From assembly GCA_002005505.1 (NCBI GenBank), contig KV908597.1:126945-159444 (forward strand): a stretch of DNA of 32,500 nt, read 5' to 3'. Each line of letters starts with the position of its first letter. The stretch's first letter is position 1. Of the stretch, positions 19,461 through 32,500 are shown in pieces. The stretch is from Botryococcus braunii (taxonomy: Eukaryota > Chlorophyta > Trebouxiophyceae). Position numbers and translations under genes: made by a program. Under the pieces are notes generated by a model that searched no databases, was not told the origin of the DNA, and was given only the letters and a program-made list of their open reading frames with translations.

Positions 19461-19754
19461 GCTGTAGCCATTCTTCTAGATGGATTGGCACAGGTCTAGA
19501 TGGCATGGCACAGGAGGAAACATCACAACTGCAATGTTTGCCAATGGAGCTCTTATAAGAGCTCTAATTAGAACGCCATGTGTCTAGACAAGTCCAAGGC
19601 CGGCAGGAGAGGGTCCAGAAGGGCATGAACAGGGGGTTAAATCTCTAATAAGGCTTCGCACTCTGAGAAAGACAAGCATAGCGTGTTTTTTTGCCTTCCC
19701 ACCAATATTCTGCAGTTCCTTTTGTCCTGCAGGAGATTTGTAAGAGGCAATAAG

Positions 19755-22015
<2,261 letters not shown>

Positions 22016-22777
22016 TTCTCAAAAATACCTACCAAGCCACGTCCTAGAGAGAGGTTATTATTACGAGGTCCTACCATGCGAAGGACCCAGGTCACACTTC
22101 CCTCTCCGCATCCACTGCTGATCAGCTATCATAATACATTGGCTTGCAAAACAACAGATTGACCAGGATATTTATGTCGAAGCAACATTCCATGTATTGC
22201 ATGCGGTTTCTCCTTAGCATAAAATCCGCGTGGTTTGCTGATAGTTTGCGCCGAGGACCCATGACTAATCTGTTTCTCCCCGTAGTGTCCTCCATGTTGT
22301 GGTTTCTGTACTGTGAAACAGACCCGACGTGCTCATCACCCATTCTTGATGTGCTCCTCTGTTTGGCATCTCCGCGGCTATTGTGACTGGACACATGAGG
22401 AAAATAAATCCCACCCACATGGAACATTCGAATTGGAAATCTTATTAATTTTCGAAGTTTACAAGATGCGACCGTTTGCTCCCTCGCCCCCCGAATTTCC
22501 CTCGTAACACCCCCCCCCCTTTTCTTTACTCTAAAAAACAAGGGTAGAATAAAGATAATTTCTTTTGAGAACGTTTGTTAACCCCCCCCCTCATTTTATT
22601 TCCCATTTTGGGCTAGACATTCTAGATGGACCCAGCAAAAAGATTTACCTTAGCTCTCTTCTGTTCTTAATTCAGCTGTCTTCTGCTCTAACATGAATCC
22701 CAGATGGCGTGGCATTAAGCGCACTTGTCTCTGCCAACGTACATTCCATATGGCAAGGGATTAACCGCTGCTGTCTT
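22016..22777. other. No gene recognised
   Basis: Unremarkable sequence with only short ORFs and two C9-C10 runs near 22509 and 22582. A near repeat GCTGTCTTCTGCT(C/G)TAACATG occurs at about 22676 and 22770. Confidence 0.4.
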
Positions 22778-22993
22778 CTGCTGTAACATGCCCCTCAGGG
22801 AATCCCTCGCTGTGATGGATATGATGGCATTGGCTTTGATGTTCTGTGCGGACCCAACAATGTGTGAAGTCGGGGGTTCGAGTTCCCGGGCAGGATTGTG
22901 GCGTGACAATCCTTATGATTCCCCATAAGCACAGATGGAAGTGGCGTCGTATACATCATAGCAAGGGATTCCCTGAGGGGCACGTTACAGCAG
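22778..22993. mobile_element. Foldback or MITE-like element with 40-bp inverted arms
   Basis: Arm 22778-22817 and arm 22954-22993 are reverse complements at 37 of 40 positions, separated by 136 bp. No target-site duplication was recognised, so the class is uncertain. The spacer contains GGTTCGAGTTCC, which resembles a tRNA B box. Confidence 0.55.
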
Positions 22994-24030
22994 TTGCAAG
23001 CTGCAGCAAGAGTAGAAGCCTCCCTATCACCGAGCTCAGTTGGAGTAGCTGATCCTGAGGCTGGTTGCAATGGGGTGAGCAGGCTTGAGTAGGATGTTGC
23101 GCATACATGGCAGTGAGATGTCCACATCACATCAGTGCGGTGCAGCCAAGAAAGAAAGAAAGAGTTTCAAGGCCGGGGATCGAGCGATGACCATCAGATC
23201 CGAAGTCTTATATGCAGCCAAGGCTTGCTGGGGTTTACTTCGCCTAGCCGCAAGTATGGCAGCAAAGGATGTCCTACTCAATTGAGTATACTCAGTACCC
23301 CTACATAGTCCCCCACGTACGAAGTCTCAGTAACCCTGCATAGGGGTACTGGGACTTACAACAGCGCGACCAGTCCCCGGGATCTTCGTGCTCCAATGCC
23401 TCCAAACTAAGCTCGCCAGCACTCCGAAAGGGCAGTTGGGCATGCATCAGCAATTGGAGGCTTTTCATAATCAAGTTGTGGGGTATGTTGTATCCACTAC
23501 ATACTTTAGATAATGTAACACCCATTAGGCAATCTACATTTTTTTTACTTGTGGTTTTAAACGTGTCGCAGGTCCTGGAATGATTTCGATCATATCCTGC
23601 ATCTAAGCGGGAATGTCTAGAAGTAAAACCAAATGGGCAGCTAGATAGACCCGGCAACAAGTCAGGCAAGCTGCATATATAGGACGGTGGAGTAATAATT
23701 ACCCCCCCCCCTCAGGGGGGGAGGGGGGAGCTGGGACACAGTGCGCATCATAGTAGCGATGATACAAAACCGTTCTACATGCTAACCAACAAGTCGAGTG
23801 CGTAAGAAGCTGAACAGGTCGGCATCCAAATGTTCTATCCCATAGAATAGATCACCAGGAACTCTCTTACATGTGAACTTCAACCCCATCAGGTAATTTG
23901 ATGGTTAAAAGCTGTTGAAAAAGTGTGAAGTGTGCATGACCCGGCACACGCAGAGAAAGTATCATGTAAGCACCAGAAGTACGCTCCAGAGACAATGTTT
24001 CGAAAAAAGGTTCTGCTGTGGCGAATGTAC
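22994..24030. other. No gene recognised; short palindromes
   Basis: A perfect 12-bp palindrome ACTCAATTGAGT lies at 23276-23287. Nearby AGTACCCCTA and TAGGGGTACT form an inverted pair with a loop of about 40 bases. A C9 run faces G7 across CTCA near 23702. Confidence 0.4.
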
Positions 24031-24034
24031 AAAG

Positions 24035-24131
24035 GTCATAGGGGATCCCGTCCGGACGAGCTCGAGAGGGATGGTCCAGGACGAAAAGTCATAGGGGATC
24101 CCGTCCGGACGAGCTCGAGAGGGATGGTCCA
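24035..24131 (+). repeat. 53-bp tandem duplication
   Basis: The 44-bp core starting GTCATAGGGGATCCCGTCCG is identical at 24035-24078 and 24088-24131. It is followed by three copies of AAGGAATGGGAGCAA-like sequence to about 24226. Confidence 0.9.
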
Positions 24132-24278
24132 GAAGAGAGTGCACAAACAAGTTTTTGGATCCCAAAGAATTACAAGGAATGGGAGCAAGGATTAAAGGAA
24201 TGGGAGCAAGAATTACAAGGAATGGGCGTTTCGACAGTGGAGCGAGACCATAGAGGCCTCCCATTGGGTTTAGAGACC

Positions 24279-24865
<587 letters not shown>

Positions 24866-24949
24866 AGGGAGAGGGGGAGGGGATAAGGGAGGACATGGAG
24901 GAGGGGTGAGGGGAATGGAGGCAAAGAGAAACGAAGCTTCGTTTCCTTT

Positions 24950-27053
24950 TTAAATAAACTCTTTGCACTCCGCCAAATAAATAAGTACAATCGATTTTTT
25001 AACCGCGGATTGTACCCCTTGAAAGGCGTTCCGCGGACCTGGCAGTACCATCACGTGTAGTCCACGTGGGCTACTTCAGTCCAAAAGCTTAGCTCGATGC
25101 CCCGACAAAATCTCGCGCTTGGGCACATACAGGAGTGGTGAAGACGTAAGCCGCAGAGAAGGGTAGCCCAACTACAACCGGTCAGTCTTGGGTCCGCTTG
25201 CATTTACTTTTAAATTAAAAGTAAGCAAAGTCTTTGTTTGGGAGTGGAGGAAACGTGCGTGGAGGGGAATGGTGGGGTACCTGATGTTGGCTCTGTTGTA
25301 GCAGTTCCAAGGTTAAGTTGCGAATCACGGCTTTTCAGCACTTTTCGGTTCCACATTTGGAGCTATAGTTTAGTAAGTATGCATTTTCAATGTGGTGGGC
25401 TGGCTTTGTTTGAGGCTTCACTCCTTTTTAGAGGCGAGGTTGGGCAGTCGGGCCCGGCAATGCTATTTGTCTGGTGGGGGACCGGGCTTAAAGCATGTGG
25501 GTTTGAGCGTGCCTAACTGAAGGAACTCAGATTTTGGGGGCCTTTGGTTGCTTGCGCAATACTACGTTCAATACTTAAAACCAGCAAAGTTCCAGTTTGC
25601 GCAACGAAAATATACTTACTTAGGGACTATTTAACACTTTTGGCAGAGGGGGAAACTGCCTAATGACTCTGCGGACCAGCTGCAAACACATTGTACTTAT
25701 TTATTTGGGGGAGTGTTTGCCATCCCCGTAAATCACCCTTGCCAGCCCCCATTTTTCGTCGGGGAACCCAACTGTCCCTTGGCACATAAGGCGCGGGTGT
25801 CCCCCCGTAGAAAGACCCCTGCAGCGTTGCGACACGTGCGGGCTGCCCGACTGCCTTTTCAGAAGTTCTGCGAACCCCGCGTGCCAAGCCCAATCCCCTT
25901 ACGGTCCCCGCACGGGTTGTCGTCCCACGACACGCAACCAGTGTTCGACAGCCTCTTGAAAACCCGTACGGCTAAACCCCTGTGGGTCCGGAACAGCGCC
26001 TGGGACGTACCTCTACGACTCTGAAGGGAAAGTGGGAAAATATACGGGTTACCCGTATGTCGAAGTCAAAGCTGCGTGGGTCGCTAAATTTGCGAAATTT
26101 GCGCAAAATTAGGCCGCGATTATCTTGAGGCCGCTCAGGGTTCCTCGAAGGACTAGCAGTGATTCCGTATGCATCCAAAGCACATTTTTCAGCTGTATCA
26201 GCACATTTGGACTTTATTGCACCCGACATATGTTTGCTTCGTTTCCATCTCCTCATATTGCTTTCGTCGACAATCTTTTCCGGATGGCGCGTCTGCGAAC
26301 GTAGAAAAATCAACTCCGGATGCCCCAATCTTTTGCCAATCCACTAATCAGTAAACATGAATGATATATCCTATCGTGGAACTTGTTGCATCAATGTTTC
26401 GCCAGCAAATGCGGTGCGCGACATTAACTGTCAATACTGTCACATGGGTCTCACGTGCCTTTCCTTAGGAACCAAAGGTTTTTCGGGCCGAAACTTTCGG
26501 CGGAGTCCCTTCTGGACCCTGGGATTCCTCGACACGGTTTTCATGCTACATCGGGCAAATAAGGCCACAAATCGCCCCAATAGGAACCGCAAAGGCCTAC
26601 ATAATCACGGCATAATCACGGCATTAATGTCATCAGTCATGTAAAGTCGACCCCTAGAGTTGTCCCGATAGAATAGAAAATTTCCCGGGTAAGCCGTAAG
26701 ACTTCCGCTTAGCCCGTTGGGTATGACCCGTATTTCGCTACCAGAATCTGATGAATTCTAACGGGTAAGCCGTATCCCCCTAGGCGACCCGTACGGGACC
26801 CCTACTGAAATTCGCCAACCCGTACGGTTCCTGTACGGGTTGTCGTTCACTGCACGCAACCCAATCTAGACGAGCCATACGCGAAATCTCAACCGGCTAA
26901 AACAGGGCCCATATCAGCTGGTAGATGATAATCACTAGGACGTCCTTGATAGAATGGTGCAATCTGCCGCGATCTACGCGACCTACTTACGACGACGCGC
27001 AGCAAAAACGTACGTAGATCGGCAAAAAGCGTAGAAAATGCCAACCCTACCCA
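24950..27053. other. No gene recognised; sequence rich in CCGTACGG-like motifs
   Basis: Motifs of the type CCCGTACGG recur between about 25900 and 26880. ATACGGGT-T-ACCCGTAT at 26042-26058 is a perfect hairpin. About 45 bp beginning ACGGGTTGTCGT is repeated in diverged form near 25915 and 26836. Possibly a decayed mobile element. Confidence 0.4.
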
Positions 27054-27073
27054 TATAGAAAAAGGAAGATGGG
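27054..27073 (-). repeat. Inverted 20-bp match to the 74-bp repeat end
   Basis: TATAGAAAAAGGAAGATGGG is the exact reverse complement of the last 20 bp of the repeats at 7455-7528 and 9223-9296. It could be a shared element terminus. Confidence 0.6.
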
Positions 27074-27295
27074 TAAAGTCCCGACATCAAGTCAACAGTT
27101 GCAAGGGCCCCACACGGAGCAGTGTTTTCCGATAAGGGCACTGAATGCCAATCGATTCGGTGGCTTGCAATGGCCAGTGAGTATTAACTATCTTGTTTCT
27201 ATTGGGATCTCGGTCCGGGGAAAGTGCTGTGCAGGGACTTCCCGCAGGTTCGGGTATCGGAAAAGGATTCAGGGTTTGCTGACTATATCAATGCC

Positions 27296-27482
27296 ATGCC
27301 AGTAGCTTCGCGTAGGTGTGCAGCCATAGTCGCTGCCGTTACCCTGTGTTGCGGCACCTCGGTGATTGGACGCGGGAGTGGAAGTGAGGTTGCACTAAAT
27401 CCTGAACATGTTCAGGACATTTATAGGGAAGTCCTGAAGAGAAACAAAGAAATCCTGCAGTCCAGTGGGAGGCGAGTATTAG
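27296..27482 (+). CDS. Candidate first exon of an unidentified plus-strand gene (signal peptide)
   Basis: The ATG opens MPVASRRCAAIVAAVTLCCG, a good signal-peptide shape (basic, then hydrophobic). It is followed by a helical stretch NPEHVQDIYREVLKRNKEIL. A donor TTAG|GTGCGT closes 62 codons plus one base; another at CGA|GTATTA is possible. The frame runs on to a stop at 27598 if unspliced. Confidence 0.4.
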
Positions 27483-27719
27483 GTGCGTATTTGAGTTCTC
27501 GCTCCTCCTTGTCGGCTTCGGGAAGCCAAAGCTGTGTTAAGTGTGGCTACCACGTTAAATCTCTTTCACATGAGTTGGTAAAGAAACTTGAAAACTGATG
27601 CTACAGTCGGTTAAGCTGTGTTCTTTGGCAAAATGCATGTTAAAATCATGAAGTCTTGTAGTTGGGACACTCAATATATTTCAAACTAGAGCAGGTTCAG
27701 GGACAGAACACATGCACAT

Positions 27720-28214
<495 letters not shown>

Positions 28215-28298
28215 TCAGCTGTAGAGGTGCATCATGCAGAATATGGTAAAATGCGGAGGTTGTGTGACAGCAGTGGGTATGGATGGTCGTAACAATCG

Positions 28299-28346
28299 TC
28301 TAATCCGGAAGGAAACATGTGGTCTAATCCGGAAGGAAACATGTGG
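28299..28346 (+). repeat. 24-bp tandem duplication
   Basis: TCTAATCCGGAAGGAAACAT plus GTGG occurs twice in a row; in frame it reads SNPEGNMW twice. It follows the in-frame TAA by a few bases. Confidence 0.95.
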
Positions 28347-28370
28347 GATCCGGTTGGAACAGATTGCTTT

Positions 28371-28556
28371 CAGCCAGAGGATCTGGATCGGCTGGGATTA
28401 CTAAAAGGCAATGAAACGGCACTTTTTCTCAGAAGCTGGGTGACACTCTATGGACCTGGGATTAATGCAACATCTCATGAGACAGTTTTCCAGGCTTTCA
28501 GCTTCATATTTAGCGTCATTGTAAGAGCTTATGGCTTTCCAAGGATTGATTCGAAG
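28371..28556 (+). CDS. Candidate exon, product unknown
   Basis: Acceptor ATTGCTTTCAG|CCA and donor TCGAAG|GTGAAT enclose 62 codons in phase 0. The peptide includes PEDLDRLGLLKGNETALFLR, then VFQAFSFIFSVIVRAYGFP. The frame is also open upstream to 28293 and, apart from one TAA at 28290-28292, back to a phase-1 acceptor after the GA tract (GGTTCAG|CTGTAG). The true exon may therefore be longer. Confidence 0.4.
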
Positions 28557-28616
28557 GTGAATGCATCATCTGCAGTTCATGGTGCGCCTCAAGTCCGAGA
28601 ATGCTTCCCCTCCTCT

Positions 28617-28728
28617 GCTTCTCCTCTTCCTCTTCCTCCTCCTCCTCCTCCCCCTCCTCCTCCTCCTCCTCCTCCTCCTCCTCCTCCTCCTCCTCCTCCT
28701 CCTCCTCCTCCTCCTTCTCCTCCTCCCC
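28617..28728 (+). repeat. (CTC)n trinucleotide array
   Basis: About 30 CTC/CCT units with a few TTC and CCC variants, just after a candidate exon donor. Read through, it would encode polyproline or polyleucine. Confidence 0.95.
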
Positions 28729-28797
28729 CTCACCCCCCTAACTTCCCATCCCAGCGAAAGTATATGTTCCTTCTAGACAACATGCAGGCCTTTGACG

Positions 28798-29010
<213 letters not shown>

Positions 29011-29112
29011 TGAAATGGGAGCTGTACGAAAGTTTCCAGCACTGTACAACAGTCAGGGCCCCTAGTCCATTGTAATCCCTTGTGTTCTTGGAAACAAAGA
29101 GTTTGTTCTCAG

Positions 29113-29215
29113 GCAGTGCTCACAATGTGGACTGACAACCCAGCATTTCTTGAGGAAGGAACTGTGTTAACAAACGATCAATTGAAGCCTAAAAGCCACT
29201 CCTGGTCATGCGCAG
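29113..29215 (+). CDS. Candidate exon, product unknown
   Basis: Acceptor TTTGTTCTCAG|GCA (phase 0, matching the 28556 donor) and donor TGCGCAG|GTTTTG (phase 1). Encodes AVLTMWTDNPAFLEEGTVLT, then NDQLKPKSHSWSCA. A later donor is possible because the frame is open to 29406. Confidence 0.4.
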
Positions 29216-29427
29216 GTTTTGAAGGCCTTGCCAACGCGGAAAGTATTGCAAAGGATCAAGATCATTGCCCTTTTGACCCTTTCCAGTACAGCACCTTGAT
29301 TATTGAACTCGAGTATCATGGAAGTCGGGAGGCCAAATGGTTTCGGGCTGGATGTACGTCCTTCAGCATATGCCACACCACTTCCTGGCTCATCAGAATC
29401 CCTTAGCCGCATCCACATGCTTGCCCT

Positions 29428-29695
29428 TGCAGTCCCTTAGGAGTTCCCTAGCAGTCCCTCGGGATTCCTCTAGCAGTCCCTTAGGAGTTCCCTATCAGTC
29501 CCCTGGGAGTCCCAGGCAGTCCCCTAGCGGTTCCTTAGGCATCCCTAGCAGTCCCCCAGCAGTCCCTTGGGAGTCCCCCAGCAGTCCCTTTGGAGTTCCC
29601 CTGCAGTCCCTTAAAAGTTCCTCAACAGTCCCCAAGCAGTTCCTTAGCTCGGGAGTCCCCTAGCAGTCCCTTAGGAGTCCCCTAGCAGCATCCAC
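29428..29695 (+). repeat. Degenerate ~12/24-bp minisatellite
   Basis: About 20 diverged half-units of CAGTCCCTTAGGAGTCCCCTAG with internal GGAGTTCC variants. Confidence 0.85.
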
Positions 29696-29910
29696 TACAA
29701 GCTTCCTCCAGGTTCAAGAACTTCTTGAAGCCATGCATTTCGGCAATTTTGGCATCTGATGATCTGAAATGGTCTTTTCAACGCAGTAGATCCTTTGCCG
29801 ACGCATATACTGCAGGGTTTCCATGTTTTTTGTGATCAGCACATTTTGTCCCCGGAGTCACCCCTGGATCGTGGGGGCCACGGCTGATATGAGTGTTAGT
29901 GCATTCCAAC

Positions 29911-29912
<2 letters not shown>

Positions 29913-29992
<80 letters not shown>
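29913..29992 (+). repeat. (TG)n microsatellite
   Basis: About 40 uninterrupted GT units followed by GTGCGTGCGTGT and a G-rich stretch. Confidence 0.95.
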
Positions 29993-29994
<2 letters not shown>

Positions 29995-30248
29995 TGCGTG
30001 CGTGTTTGGGGGGGAGGGGGGGAGTTGTGTCTCTCGGAATCAAACTGCTTGACCGTTTTTGTTTTGTTTCTCTACCAGCACTGTAGGTGGCTATGTTAAG
30101 CATGACTAGGAGGTGCAAGGAGCAGGAGAGGGGGTAAGGGGCAAGGAAAAGGGCATGTGGAGAAGGGGGAGGGGGTGGCGGGGCAGGTTCTTACATTTGT
30201 TCAGCGACGAGAGTCTGATGAGACGAACAAGCTTGCGTAGCGGCTTAA

Positions 30249-30436
30249 AGTGACGTCTGCAATCACTGGTATCATTTTGATAACAGTGCTAACCATCTCC
30301 CTCTGCCAAAATGTCCAACTCAGGAGCAATGAGCCAACAACGGGATTTTGGCTTGGGTTTGCAGCCCCGGGTGCACGCACAGCATCAGCTCTCATACTTG
30401 AAGGGGTTTTGGACGGCCTTGGGATCTCGGTAAGCA
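30249..30436 (+). CDS. Candidate exon with one membrane segment, product unknown
   Basis: Acceptor CTTAAAG|TGACG fits the phase-1 donor at 29215. The donor GATCTCG|GTAAGC is phase 0. The peptide begins TSAITGIILITVLTISLC, a likely transmembrane helix, and continues NVQLRSNEPTTGFWLGFAAP. The acceptor has a poor pyrimidine tract, so the start is uncertain. Confidence 0.4.
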
Positions 30437-30511
30437 CGTGAATATCCAGGCTGGGCACGACAAGGTCAACAGTCTATAAGTCCATTTTTGAAATTTGTGA
30501 AAATCTTCTAT

Positions 30512-30519
<8 letters not shown>

Positions 30520-30548
<29 letters not shown>
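30520..30548 (+). repeat. Poly-T run
   Basis: 29 consecutive T in an intron-like stretch. Confidence 0.95.
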
Positions 30549-30865
30549 CTGGAAACTGCGTTTTTGAAAAGCAGTGAACAAAGGTTCTTCTGAAATGAAC
30601 TATTGGAGAATACTCAAAGTCTCATTTCAATTCAACTGGTAAAGGGTTAAAACTTTCCTACTTTTGCAAACTAGAAATGGAAAGGATTGAGAATCAAAGG
30701 CACGCGGCTGCAAACCAGACAGAGACGCGACAATCGACACGATGATTTAACTTTTGCGGTTGAAGAACTTTGTGTATTTCTGTTCTTTCTCTATTTTCCC
30801 CCCTCTTTTGCCCCTGGTCTTGGATGCTTGGTAGATGCTTTGTGTTGTGCATGTATTGCAATCAG

Positions 30866-30937
30866 TCTAACAGTGCTGCTGCTTATAAAGTGCAACAAAA
30901 TGAATTACTTCTGTCACGCAAGAGGAAGTCAAAGAGG
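30866..30937 (+). CDS. Weak candidate exon, basic peptide
   Basis: TTGCAATCAG|TCT in phase 0 matches the 30436 donor. Its 24 codons end in SRKRKSKR before a weak GTGTGA donor. A cytosolic basic stretch after a membrane helix would be sensible, but the support is thin. Confidence 0.25.
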
Positions 30938-31079
30938 GTGTGAGGAACTTTTGGGGTCATAGGATGTGCATGTCATAACTTACCTTTCCGATCATGCCTT
31001 TCTTTTGCATCGGGTGCTGCGGCTGTTAGAGATGACGCACTTTCCCCCCAATGAAGCAGCGCTGCAGGTGACGTTGCAG

Positions 31080-31137
31080 GTGTGACACCCCCTTGCGCAT
31101 GCGCGCGCGCGCGCGCGCGCGCGCGTGTGTGTGTGTC

Positions 31138-31169
<32 letters not shown>

Positions 31170-31395
31170 TGTGTGTGTGGGTGTGTGTGTGTGTGCGTGC
31201 GTGCGTGTGTGTGTGTGCGTGCGTGCGTGTGTTGTGAAAAGCCCTACGAAGGTGTGACACCCCCTTGCGCCTGTGTGTGTGGTGTGAAGACCCCCATGAA
31301 GGTGTGACAGCCCCTTACGCGTGTGTGGTGTGAAAACCCTTAAAAAGGGTTAAGCCCCGTGCGTGTCTGGCATTTGGTGTGAAAACCCCTAGGAC
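31080..31395 (+). repeat. ~50-bp degenerate repeat with (CG)n and (TG)n expansions
   Basis: GGTGTGACACCCCCTTGCGC recurs near 31078 and 31250, with variants near 31300, each followed by a GT stretch and GGTGTGAAAACCC. An alternating GC run at about 31095-31125 passes directly into (TG)n. Confidence 0.85.
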
Positions 31396-31399
31396 AGTA

Positions 31400-32099
31400 C
31401 GGACCAGCGTGCCAAACTAGGAAGAGGACCTTGCACATAATGACCGAGTCAGCATCCAGATTTTTGCTGTTACCAGTGTTTGATACATGCTGATTCTGGC
31501 CTCTTAGGTGCTTCTCTGCTGACAGGAAGCAAAGAAGCACTCATGCACCCTCTCTATGAGTACCCTGGGGTATATCAGGGCCATGAAGGCCACGTTTTAC
31601 CTTTTGCGCAATAGCAGGAGGTTTGTAGTCAAGCAGGAAGGCCTTTTTTCTCTCTCTTTTTCTTTCTTTCTTTTTATTTTTTTTTCCTTTGGTGGAAAGT
31701 ATCAGCAAAGCATTTTCTGGCCGTCAAGGTGCAGCTTTTTATTTTGGTGGAATGTACTAGCAATGGATTTTGTGGTTGCTAATGTGCACTCTGCCTATCC
31801 GGTGAATTGCAGTTCGTGGACCAACAGGTCTCAAATTTCGAGCGACACCTAAACTGGCTTCAGCCTTAACTGGCGGACATTAGAAAATTGAGTTGAGGAG
31901 TGTATAAGTCCAGCACATCTATTGGAAATGTCTACTGCCCAACCCAATAGTATGCAACGGTCAGTCTGTCTGTCTGTCAATTAGTCGTCCTTTCAATCAT
32001 TCTCACATCCCCTCCCGCTTCCATCATTTGTTCACTCACTCCCTCAGTCACTCACCGGCCTACCCACCCACAACTTACGCGAACCCAAGTCCACACATT
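31400..32099. other. No exon assigned
   Basis: A frame after TCTGCTGACAG (about 31523) reads SMSTLGYIRAMKATFYLLRN and an overlapping frame reads EALMHPLYEYPGVYQGHEGH. Both are plausible exons of the plus-strand gene, but the frame cannot be decided. The remainder is T-rich or repeat-like. Confidence 0.3.
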
Positions 32100-32226
<127 letters not shown>

Positions 32227-32420
32227 CCCCCATCTCCCCCCCCCCACACACACACATAGACGCGCGCCCGCCCTCACTGACTCATTCAGTCACTCAGTCA
32301 CCCATCCCCAACCACCCAGCCACCAACACAGCATTTTCCATCAATCACTCCTTTGTGGAGACATTCTGTGTGCACTGACAGATAGGCAACATGAGAGTAT
32401 TGTTTTGACTTTTATTGCAG

Positions 32421-32500
32421 ATTTTGGACCTTGTGCGATTCCCTTCACACTGGAGAAACAAACCTTGTTGAGACTCGCGTTGCTGAAAGTTTTGGAGATG
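32421..32500 (+). CDS. Candidate exon running off the right edge
   Basis: Acceptor GACTTTTATTGCAG|AT has an excellent pyrimidine tract. In phase 1 the frame stays open to the window end and reads FGPCAIPFTLEKQTLLRLAL, then LKVLEM; phase 0 and phase 2 contain stops. Presumably part of the plus-strand gene that begins near 27296. Confidence 0.45.

Noticed and set aside
22860..22905. tRNA gene suggested by GGGGGTTCGAGTTCCCG
   Set aside because: Only a T-arm-like stem is present; I could not place a matching acceptor stem, D-arm or anticodon arm upstream.
28290..28292. Reassigned stop codon (TAA read as Gln, as in some ulvophyte algae)
   Set aside because: The copia ORF and the other reconstructed exons do not need in-frame stops to be read as sense; one isolated TAA is better explained by an intron, mutation or error.

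Overview
This is a eukaryotic nuclear window with spliced genes, very long dinucleotide microsatellites, many minisatellites and one full-length Ty1/copia LTR retrotransposon. Nothing bacterial or organellar is visible. The inflated, microsatellite-filled introns, the autonomous copia element and an ALMT/FUSC-like membrane-protein gene fit a streptophyte alga or plant; a charophyte such as Chara is my best guess, but that is inference, not proof.

Left third (1-7000): one minus-strand gene enters from beyond the left edge. I reconstructed it from seven phase-compatible exons with good GT/AG borders: 6846-6738, 6641-6436, 5144-4944, 4520-4375, 2629-2389, 1459-1217 and 103-1 (runs off the edge). 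It predicts a basic N-terminus, six hydrophobic segments and a helical cytosolic tail, the layout of FUSC/ALMT-like transporters. Its introns are packed with tandem arrays. At three of its splice junctions, the junction plus neighbouring exon sequence has been copied 2, 3 and 6 times into the intron.

Middle (7000-17030): 7.0-9.7 kb is repeat-rich and largely non-coding, with a 74-bp direct-repeat pair, (AC)n and poly-G tracts and one possible minus-strand exon ending at 9592. From 9888 to 17025 lies a minus-strand copia element with identical LTRs and an open 1800-codon Gag-Pol. Its primer-binding site is complementary to the anticodon region of initiator tRNA-Met. Upstream of Gag-Pol is an unexpected 90-codon leader ORF whose stop overlaps the Gag-Pol start (ATGA) and whose N-terminus repeats the histone H3 tail around Lys4-Lys9. 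The integrase-RT linker is about 450 aa, Cys-containing and internally duplicated. The leader ORF is the most novel item in the window.

Right half (17030-32500): a plus-strand gene of four exons (19755-22015) predicts a secreted or membrane-anchored protein with an antibiotic-biosynthesis-monooxygenase (ABM) type alpha/beta-barrel domain. A second plus-strand gene probably starts near 27296 and runs off the right edge; several exons can be seen but its product is not recognised. Between them are a foldback element with 40-bp arms, a 53-bp tandem duplication, a 0.6-kb purine tract with a roughly 46-base poly-G run, and a low-copy sequence rich in CCGTACGG-like motifs.

Most long ORFs here other than the copia polyprotein and its leader are artefacts of dinucleotide or 33-bp repeats.
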